64,000 bases of DNA from Gibbula magus (GCA_936450465.1 OW388304.1:12928708-12992707), one strand, 5' to 3'. Shown: positions 45,900-58,569, numbered from the stretch's first letter. A program made the numbers and translations. The notes: generated by a model from the letters alone, not told the origin.

Positions 45900-46535
45900 G
45901 GTCTCGATATTAAAAAGAGAATCAATCCCTGAACGACATTCCAATTTTGTCGATTCCCTTTTTGGAAAACATATGAATGAATACAAACTTGTGTTTCAAC
46001 TCCTACTCTCTACACACCAATCAGAAGTAATGTGGAACTCTGAAACTTTTGGCAAAACTTTCATTTAATTGATACTTGAAAAACTTGTAATTTAGAACTA
46101 ATAGTAAAAAAATTAACATAAAACAAAATACTTTTACGAATTACATGTATGCCTAAACTGGTAACATGGTTATGGGATTTTCATCCAGGGCTAAAATATT
46201 GGAATATCTTTATCATTTAGTAAAACTTCATTCAACCCCAAACCCAGGTATTTTAACATCATAAATATTTTAGCATTTGTATTCAGTCATGATGACAAGA
46301 TTGATTTAAAAATCTATTCACTAATTTCAACGTTCCTCAAACACATTGTAATGTTATGACTCGTCATGAAATATTCTGAATTGATTGTGCGAAGTTAGGA
46401 ATAATGAGATTAGAAATTACAGAATCTTCAGCCAGCAGAATATCTAAGCAGACACAAATCATCAGGAGTGTCTCGAAGTCCATTATCTGGAGTACACAGG
46501 AAGCATGCAAGTCCATATTATGGAAACCTTGGACT
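45900..46535. other. Upstream flank of TP53I11, nothing recognised
   Basis: No gene, clear repeat or distinct promoter element seen in this stretch. Confidence 0.4.
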
Positions 46536-46980
46536 CACAGCAGCCATTACGGACCAATATATCACTCCCTGGCGGCGGCCAGATCTCACCTTGTTCTGGA
46601 CGAGCTGTCAGAGATGAAAGCGGAACTTGTTCAACTCTCCATGCATACTGACAGTGGGTGCTAATCATATACATAAAATGGGTTTACTTAGCGGCCAACA
46701 TGTTGATGACACAATGTCATCAACTACATGTGGTTTGCTAAATCTAGCCCTGGACATAACCCACAGAATGCTTAACCTAGTTATTCTAATATACTGGGTT
46801 CTAGATTTCCAAGTATTTCATCGCAAAGATATATGTAAGTCCTATACATTAACATTGGCTTAATTATCTTAGCTATATGCGAACATCCAAAATTTAAACA
46901 ATTGGCTTTACCAGATTAGAAATACAAGCCATTCAGATAGTGAACAAATATAACATGATTATTACTTTCGAATACAAATT

Positions 46981-47112
46981 CTTGTACTTTTTCGGGCCGA
47001 GTCCCTTGTGGGATTTGAACCCACACCCTCAGAGTAAGGCAACTATCGCCAACACTGACGTACAAGCAGCTTACCACACGACCATTTTGCCTCGAGGCCC
47101 GAAAAGTACAAG
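46981..47112 (-). mobile_element. 132-bp element: tRNA-like sequence inside inverted ends
   Basis: CTTGTACTTTTTCGGGCC (46981-46998) and GGCCCGAAAAGTACAAG (47096-47112) are reverse complements except for one extra T. Between them, on the minus strand, lie an A-box-like TGGTCGTGTGG and a B-box GGGTTCAAATCCC. Confidence 0.8.
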
Positions 47113-47574
47113 AGCAACTTGAATTATTAATTTAAATGCATATTCTTTGTTTCGCGACAAACTTTATAGTTCTAGTGACATGTCTCAATTTTGTCAAAAT
47201 CAAAATAAAAATTCACCCAGGCTTCTCTCCAGTATTGAACAGATTCAAAAGAGCCACTACATTTCATCTAACACACTGACCTGTAGTTATTGGACCTGGC
47301 CACATGGTACTTTCAGTCTTGTTTATGCACTTCCTGTTTCAAACAATACTGATAGCTCCTAAAAGCATGTCTATTATTTGTCAAAACCAATGCCCCAAGG
47401 CTCTAGGGCTTCTATCCAATTTTTGAAGAAAACTTTAACTTAACTCTAAGCGACGATTTATGACTAAATATCACTCCCAAAAGGCATCCGATCTCCAACT
47501 GTTCTGAACTTACTGTCACAGCTTAGTGGTCCTCCTGCTGTCAGTAGTGCTTCTGTATAGAGAGATCAAGTGAG

Positions 47575-47846
47575 CTGATTTCAAGAGTGTTTCACTTCAT
47601 CACTGTTGCTATTGCAGGAAGAAAGAAAGCCTGCAACACCATTGTGGCCATGTGTTGCAGTGAAATGAGTGGGCATTGGTACGAATGGGTTGTACTCAAA
47701 TTCAAAGTAGCATTGCACCCAAATGACACTGCATTTAGAAGAGTTCTCTACAGCAGACATGGTTCCTAAACTGCTGGTGGGATTCGAACCCCAGACCTCT
47801 TGATCAGAAGTGGAACTTGCTAACCAGAAACCACTGTACTTTTCCG
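47575..47846 (-). mobile_element. SINE, family A, copy 3
   Basis: Body TTTCAAGAGTGTTTCACTTC, GAAAGCCTGCAACACCATTG; head with B-box GGGGTTCGAATCCC and GATCAAGAGGTC near 47785-47815. Confidence 0.8.
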
Positions 47847-48897
47847 CCCCTTATTGTGTTCAGTGAAGACATGCTGGTCACTACAACCATCCGGTCAGTT
47901 TCATGGTCACTACAACCATCCGGTCAGTTTCATGGTCACTCAAATCATTCTTTGCCCTGAGATCCACCTTCACTATCCCTAACCAAATTATACAAATAGT
48001 CCATGAAATGAAGACAAAATAGTGACATACGATTTTAAGAGACTAAGGATAATAAACAAGACAAAAGGAGCCTTCAGAAACACCTAATTTCTGGCTTTTA
48101 ATTGAGGAAATCTTGACTTGCTAATATTGTCTAGATTGTATAAAGATCCTGAATAAGTTTTCTGAGAATGAAAAATCATACAGTTATACTGTCATCATTA
48201 ACACGATAGAGCCGTAAATGAGGTAAAAACAATGTCAAACGTTTGTCAATACATTTACGAACATTTAGATTCATCATGCCATTATCTTAAATATGCCTCG
48301 GACTCACAGCAGCGGCCAGATCTAACCTTGTTCTTGAAGAACTGTCAGAGATGCAAGTGGAATTGGTTCACCTGTACATGCATAATGTCAGTGGGTACAT
48401 GCTAACAGGGCTTGCAATGGTTATGAAATCATTAACAATTGTTGAAATCATAAACAATCCATTGTGAACAAGATGTGTTTGTTAAACACTGATGCCACCA
48501 GATATAAGAATAGTTTGGAATTAGAATATCAAAGGTAAGTTCTTACACTCCAAGTATTACCTCATCTCAAAGGTCTCATTTCATTTCCTGCGCGAAGGTC
48601 AAGGTAACATGGTCATATATGATGACCTCATCTGAAAAGTTTCATCACAATAGATGCACATTTGAATTAAGCATCAAGGGCCTATCACTGACCAATCAAA
48701 AGTCATGGCCAAGATTAAAGTTTTTCAGGCAGACATAAATGCATAAGAATAGTAAGCATATACATGTACTTCATAACGTTGTGTATGTTAACTTAAGTTT
48801 TAATTCAACTATCTTTATATACTTATTTTTTCAATAATTATTTATCAAGAAATAATCCTAATGATTATAACAGCACAAAAGTGATCACAGCTTGACA

Positions 48898-48972
48898 ATG
48901 GTATGTAGCTCAATTGGGAGATCATCTGCCATCACCCGATTAGTCTGGGTTCGATTCCCAGATGCGTCATGA
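48898..48972 (+). mobile_element. tRNA-like SINE head
   Basis: A-box TAGCTCAATTGGG and B-box GGGTTCGATTCCCAG at tRNA spacing. The acceptor halves do not pair, so this is a derived sequence and not a tRNA gene. Confidence 0.6.
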
Positions 48973-48974
48973 AT

Positions 48975-50600
48975 ACCAAAAGGTGAAAGTTGTTGTTTCC
49001 TTGCCTGGTGCTCATCATTAAAAGGATCAAACAACGTATGAATTGGTGCTGCACTGTGGCTGCTAGGGTCTCAAGCACAAAAAAAGAATTCCCAATTTAC
49101 TTTATAATGGGGACAATAAAGGGTTATCATATTATCAAAAACCTATACAGAAACGTCACTCTCTTATATATAAAGAAGTTGACAACTCAAAAAAAACTGT
49201 CAATATTTGATAACAAAGATGGTATTAAACACAAGCTATTCCTGCAAGCAGATATTGGATACTAAACTGAAGTATATAAGATTTCTTGTTTGATGCTGTT
49301 TTTACCAATGTCATAACTCTGTTTTATTAAAAGTATTTCATGTCCATAAAACATTTATTTGACAGACCAAGCAATCAATTGGGTTTTTTTTTCACCAGTA
49401 TTTTTTTCTGTGACATTATTGAATCAACAATAACAGATTCTAATAAAAAGGAAAAATTAATTAAAAAAATGTTTAATTGTATCAACATTTCACTTGAACA
49501 GGAAGATTTTCTGGATAATAACTTCTTTAATGTGAAAATAGATGACGTTTCGGAGTATTTCCTCCTTCATCAGGTGCAATGTAAGGAAATAACAACCAGC
49601 ACTGACTGTATCAACAGCTTATCCACTCACCCACTGAGACCTCAGCAAAAACAAGGTCCAACAACTGGCAGTTAACCTATTTTTACATTCAGTACCCCTC
49701 TGAAAGGTCAGATACAAAGACTTATTAAACTCTTTCTGCTGGAGATGCTAGCTAGTTTGGTTTGAGAAAGTCATGAGCTTGTCGTGGAAAACACAATGAT
49801 ACGTAAACATATCCATTGTTTAACTAAATGTACTTTGATTGGAATATCTTATAATAAAAACATCTTTACTGGAAATTTGTAATAATTAAAATGGCACTAC
49901 AGATAATGAAACGAATCATGCAAAAATCATGGATATTTTATGAATGCTTCATATACCTCTGTAAGATTCCAGTCTTGATCTCAGCATTTGTTAACATGTT
50001 TGAGCTGAATCATTCAGAATTGGCAAGACAGTTTTGTATATGGTTTGATATTTATTTTCAATGAACTGAATAAAAAGATGCTTGATTAAGACTAAAGAGA
50101 TTAAGTTAAGTCTTGAAAATTTAGAGATTTAAAAAAAAAAACTTATTGAATTTATTTTGTAACCATCTCATTCATTTAGACACCATGAATAAAGTACTAA
50201 ATGGTCAGAAATCAAGTTTATTTAAAACACGAAATATATAAGATAAGTCTCTTTCTCTAAATCACGATATACTATCATGACAAAGCCTCCTAAATGTAAG
50301 TATAATTAGGTTTTCTAAAAAGACTATTGCAACAGTGAAACAAAATAACTGCAAACCAATAAAAGTTTATATATAAACCACAAGCACACGATGGAGGCAA
50401 TTGCATAATTTTCTCAAGAATTATTTCGAAAGAGATGATGCAGTTTTGAATGAATTTTAATAACGCAATATTAATCATTTTACACAAAATTCCTTATTTG
50501 AAATGAAATACACAAACTATGCAAATTTTTACTTATTTTATGAATGCAATTTAAATTATATTACAAGAATTTCCTTATATGTAGATAAACCTGGTCATTT
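48975..50600. other. Intergenic DNA, no confident gene
   Basis: Plus frames at 48990 and 49340 have no coding support; the second runs through a dispersed repeat (GATGACGTTTCGGAG, CTTCATCAGGTGC). Confidence 0.5.
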
Positions 50601-50613
50601 CCTGACATCACAG

Positions 50614-50813
50614 ACATACAAAGCACGTGCAGAAACAAAAGAGAAGACTTTGGAACACTCCCTCCCGATGACGATACGTCTCCTACAGCTGCAATGCCAT
50701 TGTTCGGTGACCATATTCGTAATAATCCTGTCATATCACACTTTCCAAAACGTGAAAACTTCCGCACAGAGACAACCCCAGATTGCCGACAGCTACGTCA
50801 AGGCCAAGTGTAA
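50614..50813 (+). CDS. Candidate terminal exon of an unknown plus-strand gene
   Basis: Acceptor TTTCCTGACATCACAG, then 65 codons and TAA entered in phase 1: IQSTCRNKREDFGTLPPDDD, TSPTAAMPLFGDHIRNN, PVISHFPKRENFRTETTPD, CRQLRQGQV. It is hydrophilic and Pro/Asp-rich, like a cytoplasmic tail. GC is higher than in the flanks. I found no upstream exon. A different frame over the same DNA is open for 121 codons, so the call rests on residue composition and the acceptor. Confidence 0.3.
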
Positions 50814-51227
50814 AGTTGTAGAGAATAATCTTCCCAAGATCAATGAGGAATGTCACAACAGGTTTTAATACTCCCACGTCAGATATGAACAATGGCACTC
50901 CTCAGCGTGATCCGTCACACTCGTTACTGAAATCAATTTTTCAATGTTCCAGCTATTATTCATCATTTCAAAATATACTACAAGATACTGCTAGCGTGGA
51001 GTCACTCTGTACATAAACAAGTGTAAAATATGTATAACACCAGTGCACATACACTGAAATATCACTGTCTTCCTTCATTTTGTAAAATAGTACAAACCCA
51101 CTTGATGAGTCAAATACTTGGATGAAACCAAACTCATGGTCTCAACCTTTCCAATGTATAGACAAACATGTTTTGTATATTTTATTATATGATTGCAGGT
51201 GAAATACCAGGATCAATCAAAGTAAAT

Positions 51228-52080
51228 AAATAGAGGATATCTGTCTTTTCTTGATTAATACCATGTTTATCTCATCGAGTGAGGTAAAAAGGTTATATTT
51301 TCACGAGTGGCGCAACCACAGTGATAATATATAACTTTTCTACCTCACGAGATGAGATAAACATGGTATTTGTCAAGAATTGACGGATATTCTATTTATT
51401 ATATTATATTATCCATGTAATTACGTCCGAAAAGGGTCGTTTTCACGCCGAGCGGCCGCAAGGAACAGCCCGTCACCACAGTAACACTGTGACGTCATAA
51501 GCCAAATCGCCGCGCGAGACCATTGTTGTATGACGTCAAATTATATCAAGTCACCGTTCGCAGTGAAAATATAAGTTATTTTCACTGTAGCTTGATAGAC
51601 AGTTTATTTCACTGATAAATCCCAGTATTTCACTGCTCGTCATATAATAAACAGTGTTATCAGTCACTAGTGAAAATAACAATGGAACGTGTTATCAGTC
51701 ACTAGTGAAAATAACAATGGAACGTGTTATCAGTCTCTAGTGAAAATAACAATGGAACGTGTTATCAGTCACTAGTGACTGATATAACAATGACCTGATG
51801 TCATAAAACAATGCTCAGACGTCATGACACGTTCATGACATCACATTGATGCTGAGGCGACAGGCTCATTCTGGAGCCGACTTAACTAAATGCAAGTCAT
51901 TTTCGGTGAATATGCAAGGATTTGGTCATTTAATAAATAGAAAATTTGTCTTTTCTTGACAAATACCATGTTTATCTCATTGAGTGAGGTAGAAGGGTTA
52001 TATTTTCACTCGTGGCTGCGCCACTCGTGAAAATATACAACTTTTCTACCTCACGAAAGGACAAATATCCTCTATGTATT
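51228..52080. mobile_element. Two family B hairpin elements head-to-head around a 35-bp array
   Basis: 51228-51660 is family B in reverse (hairpin AAATAGAGGATATCTGTC ... then core with GTGACGTCATAAGCC). 51780-52080 is a second copy forward, ending in a hairpin (AAATAGAAAATTTGTCTT ... AAATATCCTCTATGTATT). Each hairpin carries GTTTATCTCATxGAGTGAGG, then GTTATATTTTCAC and its complement around GTGGCGCAACCAC or GTGGCTGCGCCAC. Confidence 0.8.
51655..51794. repeat. 35-bp tandem array, three full units and one partial
   Basis: Unit TGTTATCAGTCACTAGTGAA then AATAACAATGGAACG, starting at 51655, 51690, 51725 and 51760. It sits exactly between the two inverted family B elements. Confidence 0.92.
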
Positions 52081-52084
52081 CCTG

Positions 52085-53300
52085 AGAGTACAACGATATT
52101 GTCGGACCTCGACAGTCTCCTTTTGTTTCTTCCTATGTGATATTGAAATTACTAAAGCCATGTTAACATAGTAGTAACATGTAGTACATAGCTTGCACAT
52201 CACTGTTACTGGAGGGTTAACACACTTTGGAGTGGGAGTCCCAAAATTCAACCACCAAATCTTTATTGTTTAAAGGGACATCGCGTCAAGGATAAAGATG
52301 AGATCGGATTTATCTACCTGTGCTGATTAGCATGTCTGCTAGGGAGTCACGCTTCACTTCACTGTATACATGGATTTGATTTTGGGGGTCTGTGACTCTT
52401 TAGCAGACACTCTAATCAGCATAGGTGGATATATCTGATCTCATCATCACCTCCATGCGGTGTCCCTTTTGCCAGTCTTGTGTTCTCGTTTGGACTATTT
52501 ACCCCATCCCCACAACCTCACCTTCTCTTATACTTTTATAACGTCATTACATAGGTGAACCGCCCAGTATCTTTGACTGGATGCGGGAACCAAACTGGTA
52601 TTCACCTGCACTCAGCTCTCATGCTAATTATTAAGCCACCTAATTTTGATTGTCACATGTATTCAAAATTCGCATTTTATTTATTTAATGGGGTACAGTC
52701 ATCTGAAATATTTTATTGTCATTGACATAAGTATGTAATATCAGTTGAAACAAAGTTATTATTTCAATAGAACAGTTAGAATGGACAAATGATATATATA
52801 GATGATCCAATTGTCTCATCTAATTCTATATAAGCTTACTACAGAAACAGATGATTAACTCAATGCTTGAAACATTGGCATTCTGTGGTTGGATTTAATT
52901 TAATTAGTGGTATTTCCATCAATGGCATTTTTAAAGGGATATATCAATGGGGAAATAGTATTAGGGAATGATGGCTTTGATGACAGAGTGACAGCTAGAT
53001 ACAATGTATGGTAGAGAAGCACAAGGCTGACGAAGGCTGACGAAGATATTTTACCACTGCTTCTCTTGCTATTGTTTAGCTCCATACAGCACAATTTGTA
53101 CTTAATAGAAGATATTTTTATATTTTTAGAAAACATTTGTGGATAAAAACTTGATGGAAACATAATAAGCACCACTATTACAAATTTAAGAATGTAATAA
53201 CCCTCACACAACCACAGCACCGCAACCCCCCCCCCCCCCCCCCTTCTCAAAATCAGCAATAAACTAGAAGCATTGACATGGTGTATATATTCAGTGGATT
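52085..53300. other. Intergenic DNA with an inverted pair and a C18 run
   Basis: 52300-52450 holds an imperfect inverted repeat (GATGAGATCGGATTTATCTA / TGGATATATCTGATCTCATC). C homopolymer at 53226-53243. No gene seen. Confidence 0.55.
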
Positions 53301-53307
53301 ACTTTAA

Positions 53308-53372
53308 GTAAGTGAGTGAGTTATTGTTTAATGCCGCTTCGGCAGTATTGCAGCCATTAGCTGCGAAGGACT
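53308..53372 (+). mobile_element. SINE fragment (TAAGTGAGTGAGTT ... GCCGCTTCGGCAGTATTGCAG)
   Basis: About 65 bp resembling a repeat common in gastropod genomes as I remember it; a main reason for suspecting a mollusc. Confidence 0.5.
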
Positions 53373-53559
53373 ACTTTAAGACTGATTATTTGTTTCGAGC
53401 TTATTTCATTTACTGATATAGAGAGAGGTTGCTACACAGAGAGACAATTTATTGATCAAAATCTCATCTCACACATGCAAAGTTATTCACACACGTTGAT
53501 GCAGTGAGACGTAGGAGACAGCAGGAGACTACAAGAGACTACAAGAGACACACATGCCC

Positions 53560-53873
53560 CCTGGTGTACATGTCCAACAATATGGATGCGTTGAACTTTG
53601 TTTATTTTTATAATAATAACTCCCCGATCCTTTAAAAGGGATAAGCTCATTAGCCTCCCGCTTGGAAGGTTTAAACTAAGCAGCTCGACACTTATAACAT
53701 TGATTAATATAGCATTATACCCATCAACACAATGTATGTTGTTATTGTTTTGTTTTTTTATATATTTTTTTTATATTGTATTCATGTATTGTTATTTTGT
53801 ATTGTAGACTACCAAAGAATGTAAGACGAATTTCCCATCTGGGATAATAAAGTTTATCTTATCTTATCTTAAT
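53560..53873 (+). mobile_element. 3' end of a LINE with TATCT tail
   Basis: Ends GTAAGACGAATTTCCCATCT, GGGATAATAAAGTTTATCTT, then repeated TATCT. That layout is typical of CR1/L2-like LINE 3' ends. Truncated 5', no reverse transcriptase frame remains. Confidence 0.7.
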
Positions 53874-53879
53874 TACAAT

Positions 53880-56800
53880 TTATAAACATCCATGCACAGG
53901 TAGACAATGTCTTCCAGCCTTGTTAAAAGATTGATGTTGACCAGAATTTTCTCTCATCTAATTAAAAATATGTAAGATATATGCCATCACTCTTGCAACA
54001 TGTGCAGGTAATTAACAATATGTATAAGATAAATATACACGTCATCACTCATGCAATGTGGTTCCTTTCCATGAAGTTCAGTTCTCACGTGTTGTTTGTC
54101 CAACGTTAATTACACGTCATCACATGTCAGCAAGAAAATCTGGTCTTCTTTGTTAACATCAACAATGTACTTGTTAAAAACTACAAAAGCATGAAGGTTT
54201 GAAGTCCAAGACTTGAGAATTTTTGAAAAATATATGCTCAAGTCCAACTAAAAACCATGGAAATTAGCAAATGAAGTGGAAATCTATATGTGTTTTCAAT
54301 GATGAATGCACTGCGTCCATCACACAGCAACATTGAACCATTCTTTTAGGATAGGTCAGAATAATTTGGATTTCATGCTATATAGAATATTCCACTTTCA
54401 ACACTTACAAGGGCAATCATATGGAGGTTCATATTTTCATTCCATGCCCTTCAGCAAATATCACTCATGGTGAAGTGACGTCATAAACAATGTTACGACG
54501 TCACAATTTATCTATGATGTTGCAATAGAAATTCGGCAACAGCAAGAAGCAGGTGCTTGAAAGTAGATTTTAATGTATTTTCCTCAATTTTGTGACTTCA
54601 GTAATAAATAGAACATTACATTTGTGTTTACGATATTTCTGCCTGAATATCGTAGTCGATATTGAGTCGTATTACTGCAGGAAGTAATGGAGTAAAGCAA
54701 CAAAATTGGGGGGGGGGGGGGGGGGGGAGATTACTTCATTCTTTGAATGATGTGAATCAGTTTGATTTTTTAAAGAAACAAAAACTGACATAAATTACCT
54801 TTAAACATTTGTCTATAAACAAACTATACAGAACGGACAAAGCAGAGGTGACCTTAAAGACCAATGTTTTAAATGAGGAAAAAATCATTTATGGCGGAAA
54901 CCTCTTGTGTTTCAACCTCAGCTTAATGGTCAGAAAAGCATCAGAAATACCTGCTATTGATCCATGTATTGATCTATGTATTGATCCATGGCCAGACAAT
55001 CAGGGATCTCATTTAGAATATTACATGGACAGCTCACGGTCAGCTGACTGGGTGTCGCATTCTGTACGCAGCTAGGTTTTATAACACAGCCTCTTTCTTG
55101 TCTCACTGCTTTATCAGTCTAACAAGTCGAGTTCATTAAACAGGCCAACTCCATGGGGGCTTCATGTTCACTTTTGGACAGGGGTTGGCTGCCAAAGAGG
55201 GAAGGAGCAAAGAGGGAAGGGGCAAAGGGAAGTACAGTCAAGCAAAAAATCAGAGTTCCACTACATTGCCTATCGGCAATACAAGTTGTGATTTCAGCTT
55301 ACCTCCAGTAGGAAAACCAAGAAAGTAATTTAAAGAAACAGTTGATCACACAAAGTGCCACTTATTACTAGGCTACTGTACAGAAGGAGATGGATCCAAA
55401 CCATGGATACTATATGTCCATTAACCTGTGACCAGCTGCTTCCAGATATCCTGGAACTTTAATCTAGAGCCCAGAGCCTAATTGTTTTCTTTATTAACTC
55501 ATCATCATGAAATCTTGGGTTCAAGTCCTGCAGCATGACTTGGCTCTGAGTGCTCCTTTCTGCTGTTGAGAACTGTTTTACATAAAGTTCAATTTGGATA
55601 CAATACTATATTGTAATTCAGTCTCTAGTCAATGACTTCAAGCTGATTCCTGTAGGTTCACTTTAAACCAATGTGATATAGGCCTTCTCCAAACAATAAT
55701 ATTTATTGTAGTGATACAGTAAAAGACAGATATTATGGATGGCAACTTCTTTATTGTAGCTCACAATGTTTCTGGGCTGTTCCTTGCCCCTTCGTTAAGT
55801 GAAGGCAATAGTTAGAAACCTAAAATCCTTCCCAAGCTCCCCTCATTCTTTCTCACCCAGGGTTAAATATTCAGAAGCTAAATTCGGCAAATATGAAGTT
55901 CAATTTGGGTTTATTGTAATTCAGTGCCAAAAAGTCTCTAATTCAGCAAATAAACAGTTCACCGATAGAGTTAATTATGTATACAGCTGATCCAAGGACA
56001 CTTGTATATTCATGAACTTCTTTAAAGAAGGCGAAAAAAAAAGTAATTACTTGTTTTACACATCCACTGAAAATGAATCTGACAATGAAAAAAAGATCTG
56101 AATCCCATTTAATACAAAAAATGTTGCCAACATTGAAAATTCACTTTGTTTATGAAGGGAATGGTGAGAAAGAAACTTTTTATTTTATAAATTTACAAAT
56201 AAAATCCATCTTATTCTTCAATTCCGTTTTACTTATCAGAGTTCTAGTTTACCAGCACTTGGGTAGTATGTCAGCAGTCGATCAGCAGTGTCTTATCATT
56301 AAACTTGAACTTTCAGGCAAAATTTAATTTACACTAGATCAACATGGTTTTGTCCCTCTGGCCTTTCCCAAAATCCATAATACGAGTAATTAATTTTTTT
56401 TGGCTTAAAGTAAAAAATAAAAAATCCTATGGATTGATAAAAACTTTAAAATAGAGAACCCAAAAACACTTCAGGATCTTCCTACATGCACCTGACGCTG
56501 ATGGAGTACAGAAATGGAAACCAACCTTAAAAACATTTTGATTAATTCCTAACCTTTTTAAATGTTTAATGCTGAGCAAATTGACTGAACCTTTTAGTAG
56601 AAGCCATTCAAGCACTGATGGCCGTGTTTAATTCCAGTACTCCAGAAAGTGATACAAGTCTGCACATCTACATCATGAAAGCTGGATACCGATATACTGC
56701 TATGAACTCTTTGAATGGCATTCTTGAAATTGGTATGATGAAAAATTTGTTAAAATAGACAAAAATGCTGCATGTTCATTGGCATCAAAACATTGCCTAT

Positions 56801-56960
56801 GCAGAATAAAGAAGTTGTAAACCTATTCATGAATAGTGTCTTCATACTAGATACACCTATGTATACAAGCAAGTTTCCATGTACGATGCAGCTACTGCAT
56901 GATTACATGAGTGCTGAAATAAGTTTCATATGCACACAAGTGCAAATCTAGCTGAATTTA
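53880..56960. other. Intergenic DNA, no gene seen
   Basis: G20 run at 54708-54727. 54475-54630 carries family B-like words (GTGACGTCATAAACAATG, AATAAATAGAACATTACA). 55190-55235 is a short GAGGGAAGG repeat. Confidence 0.5.
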
Positions 56961-56961
56961 G

Positions 56962-57392
56962 TTGAGGTGCATTGGGTTTAACACCGCTTTCAAGAGAATT
57001 TCATTTATACTGCTAGTATTATTGCAGGGAGAAAGCCTGCAAAGCCATGGTGGCTATGCATTGTAGTGAAACCTGCGAACATTGGCTGGAACTAGCAACC
57101 ATGGGTAGTACTGCACTGAAATTCAGTGAGCGCTGCACCCAAACTCAACTGGATAAACACAGCACTTCTGTGATGATGTACAGCTTACTTACACACATAC
57201 ATTACACATTGATCACTCAACATTCAAGGTTCCCGCCAGGGGTACGGCAACTATGTCTGTGGTGGAGACTGTTCTACATGCAGTAAACCTTCTTGCATGT
57301 AGATCAGTTCTTTACCGCAGACCTGGCAGGTTCGAACCCTGGACCTCTTGATCTGAAGAAGAACGCGTTAACCACTGTGCTATCCCACCCCC
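56962..57392 (-). mobile_element. SINE, family A, copy 4, with an inverted internal segment
   Basis: Body at 56962-57125 and tRNA-like head at 57288-57392 (B-box GGTTCGAACC) flank a foreign 160-bp segment. The segment matches 58255-58402 in direct orientation, although the SINE bodies at the two places are opposed. Confidence 0.8.
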
Positions 57393-57394
57393 GC

Positions 57395-58225
57395 AAATCT
57401 TGCTGGTGACTGTTTGATACTGATGAAGCTGTGTTGACAGGTGTTTCTGGTTAGTATATACAGCTGCTATACAATACATATGTTATAGGATATATAATAA
57501 ATTTGATGCATGGCTGCATATATGGTGCCATATACGTATTATATGTGTATATGTACATATCATTTTTGCATCTATGTACAGTTACTGTATTTTATCTTCT
57601 GTGTCATTATTAAAGAATTGACATTGCCAAAACTTTAGCAAAGTTGTTACATTGATATACATTATAGCACTTATTTACCAATATTGAATCCAGCTCATAA
57701 AGCGTTGTGCTGATGCATCTGTGTAACAGGTGTCCTGGTTGATATACATAGATGGCTACATGAATAATGGTATCAGTGCTGGTCTATAACATACATATTT
57801 CCCTATGAATAATGAAGGTTGTACAGATCGCCCTGGTGTAAGGTCATGATTTATTTAATTTATTCTCAACAACACCCTGTGGAGTATTAAAAGGAAGCAG
57901 TCATTACAACAAGAGTAATTTTCCTTCAGTTATAAAACAAGTTCTCTATGTCCCTATATTCGAATTGACTAAGAAAATATCAAATGAAAATTATTTGAAA
58001 TTGGAAATTATATAAATAATCCAACCTAAGTTGTTTGAGTGCAAAAGTTTAAAGTAGATTTCCCAAATATTCATTTGATATATTTCGAATATGTTAGATA
58101 ATAAATCCACTCATAACCACCTGACAGATCGGAGATGTGGTTACCAGTAAGATGTGCTTCTGGGACTAGTCTGCCCCCTAGTGGCAAGTCTTGGAACTAC
58201 TTAAGATGAATGGCCTGTCTCATTC
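57395..58225. other. Intergenic DNA, no gene seen
   Basis: AT-rich; no recognised feature. Confidence 0.5.
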
Positions 58226-58228
58226 ATC

Positions 58229-58565
58229 ATGTAGCGTTAGCTGCACGAGCCCTCAACTTGATAAACACAGCACTTAATTCTGTGATGATGTACAGTTATC
58301 TTACACACATACATTACACATTGATCACTCAACATTCAAGGTTCCCGGCTCGGCAACTGTGTCTGTGGTGGAGAACTGTTCTACATGCAGTAAGGTTTGG
58401 GTGCAATCCTACACTGAATTTCAGCGTAGTACCACTGATGGTTGGCTAGTTCCAGCTGTGCTCGCAGGTTTCACCGCAATGCATATAGCCACCATGGCAA
58501 TAATACTTGCAGCAGTGATATAAGTGAAATACTCTTGAAATCCATGTTAAACCCGAACTCACCGC
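58229..58565 (+). mobile_element. SINE, family A, copy 5
   Basis: Plus-oriented: GTCTGTGGTGGAGAACTGTT, GGTTTGGGTGCAATCC, GCAATGCATATAGCC, ATACTCTTGAAATCC, GTTAAACCC. The usual tRNA head is replaced by GATAAACACAGCACTT ... CATTGATCACTCAACATTC. Confidence 0.75.
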
Positions 58566-58569
58566 AGCT

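Larger units (their letters stand above)
46540..48420 (+). repeat. Pair of direct duplicates about 1.75 kb apart
   Basis: 46540-46680 and 48296-48420 share GGACTCACAGCAGC, CGGCCAGATCT, ACCTTGTTCT and CTGTCAGAGATG. Both keep an open plus frame with mostly conservative changes (AAARSHLVLDELSEMKAELV against AAARSNLVLEELSEMQVELV). No start, stop or splice context makes either a gene. Confidence 0.55.

Noticed and set aside
46568..46602. 15-base micro-exon (LVQNK) on the minus strand between AG and GTGAGA
   Set aside because: Phase does not allow joining to TP53I11 exon 2, and the site lies in a duplicated segment, so it is probably chance.
50503..50868. 121-codon plus-strand frame
   Set aside because: The 5' half is AT-rich with an intron-like stretch before an acceptor; the alternative frame from 50614 has more protein-like composition. 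Neither is proven.
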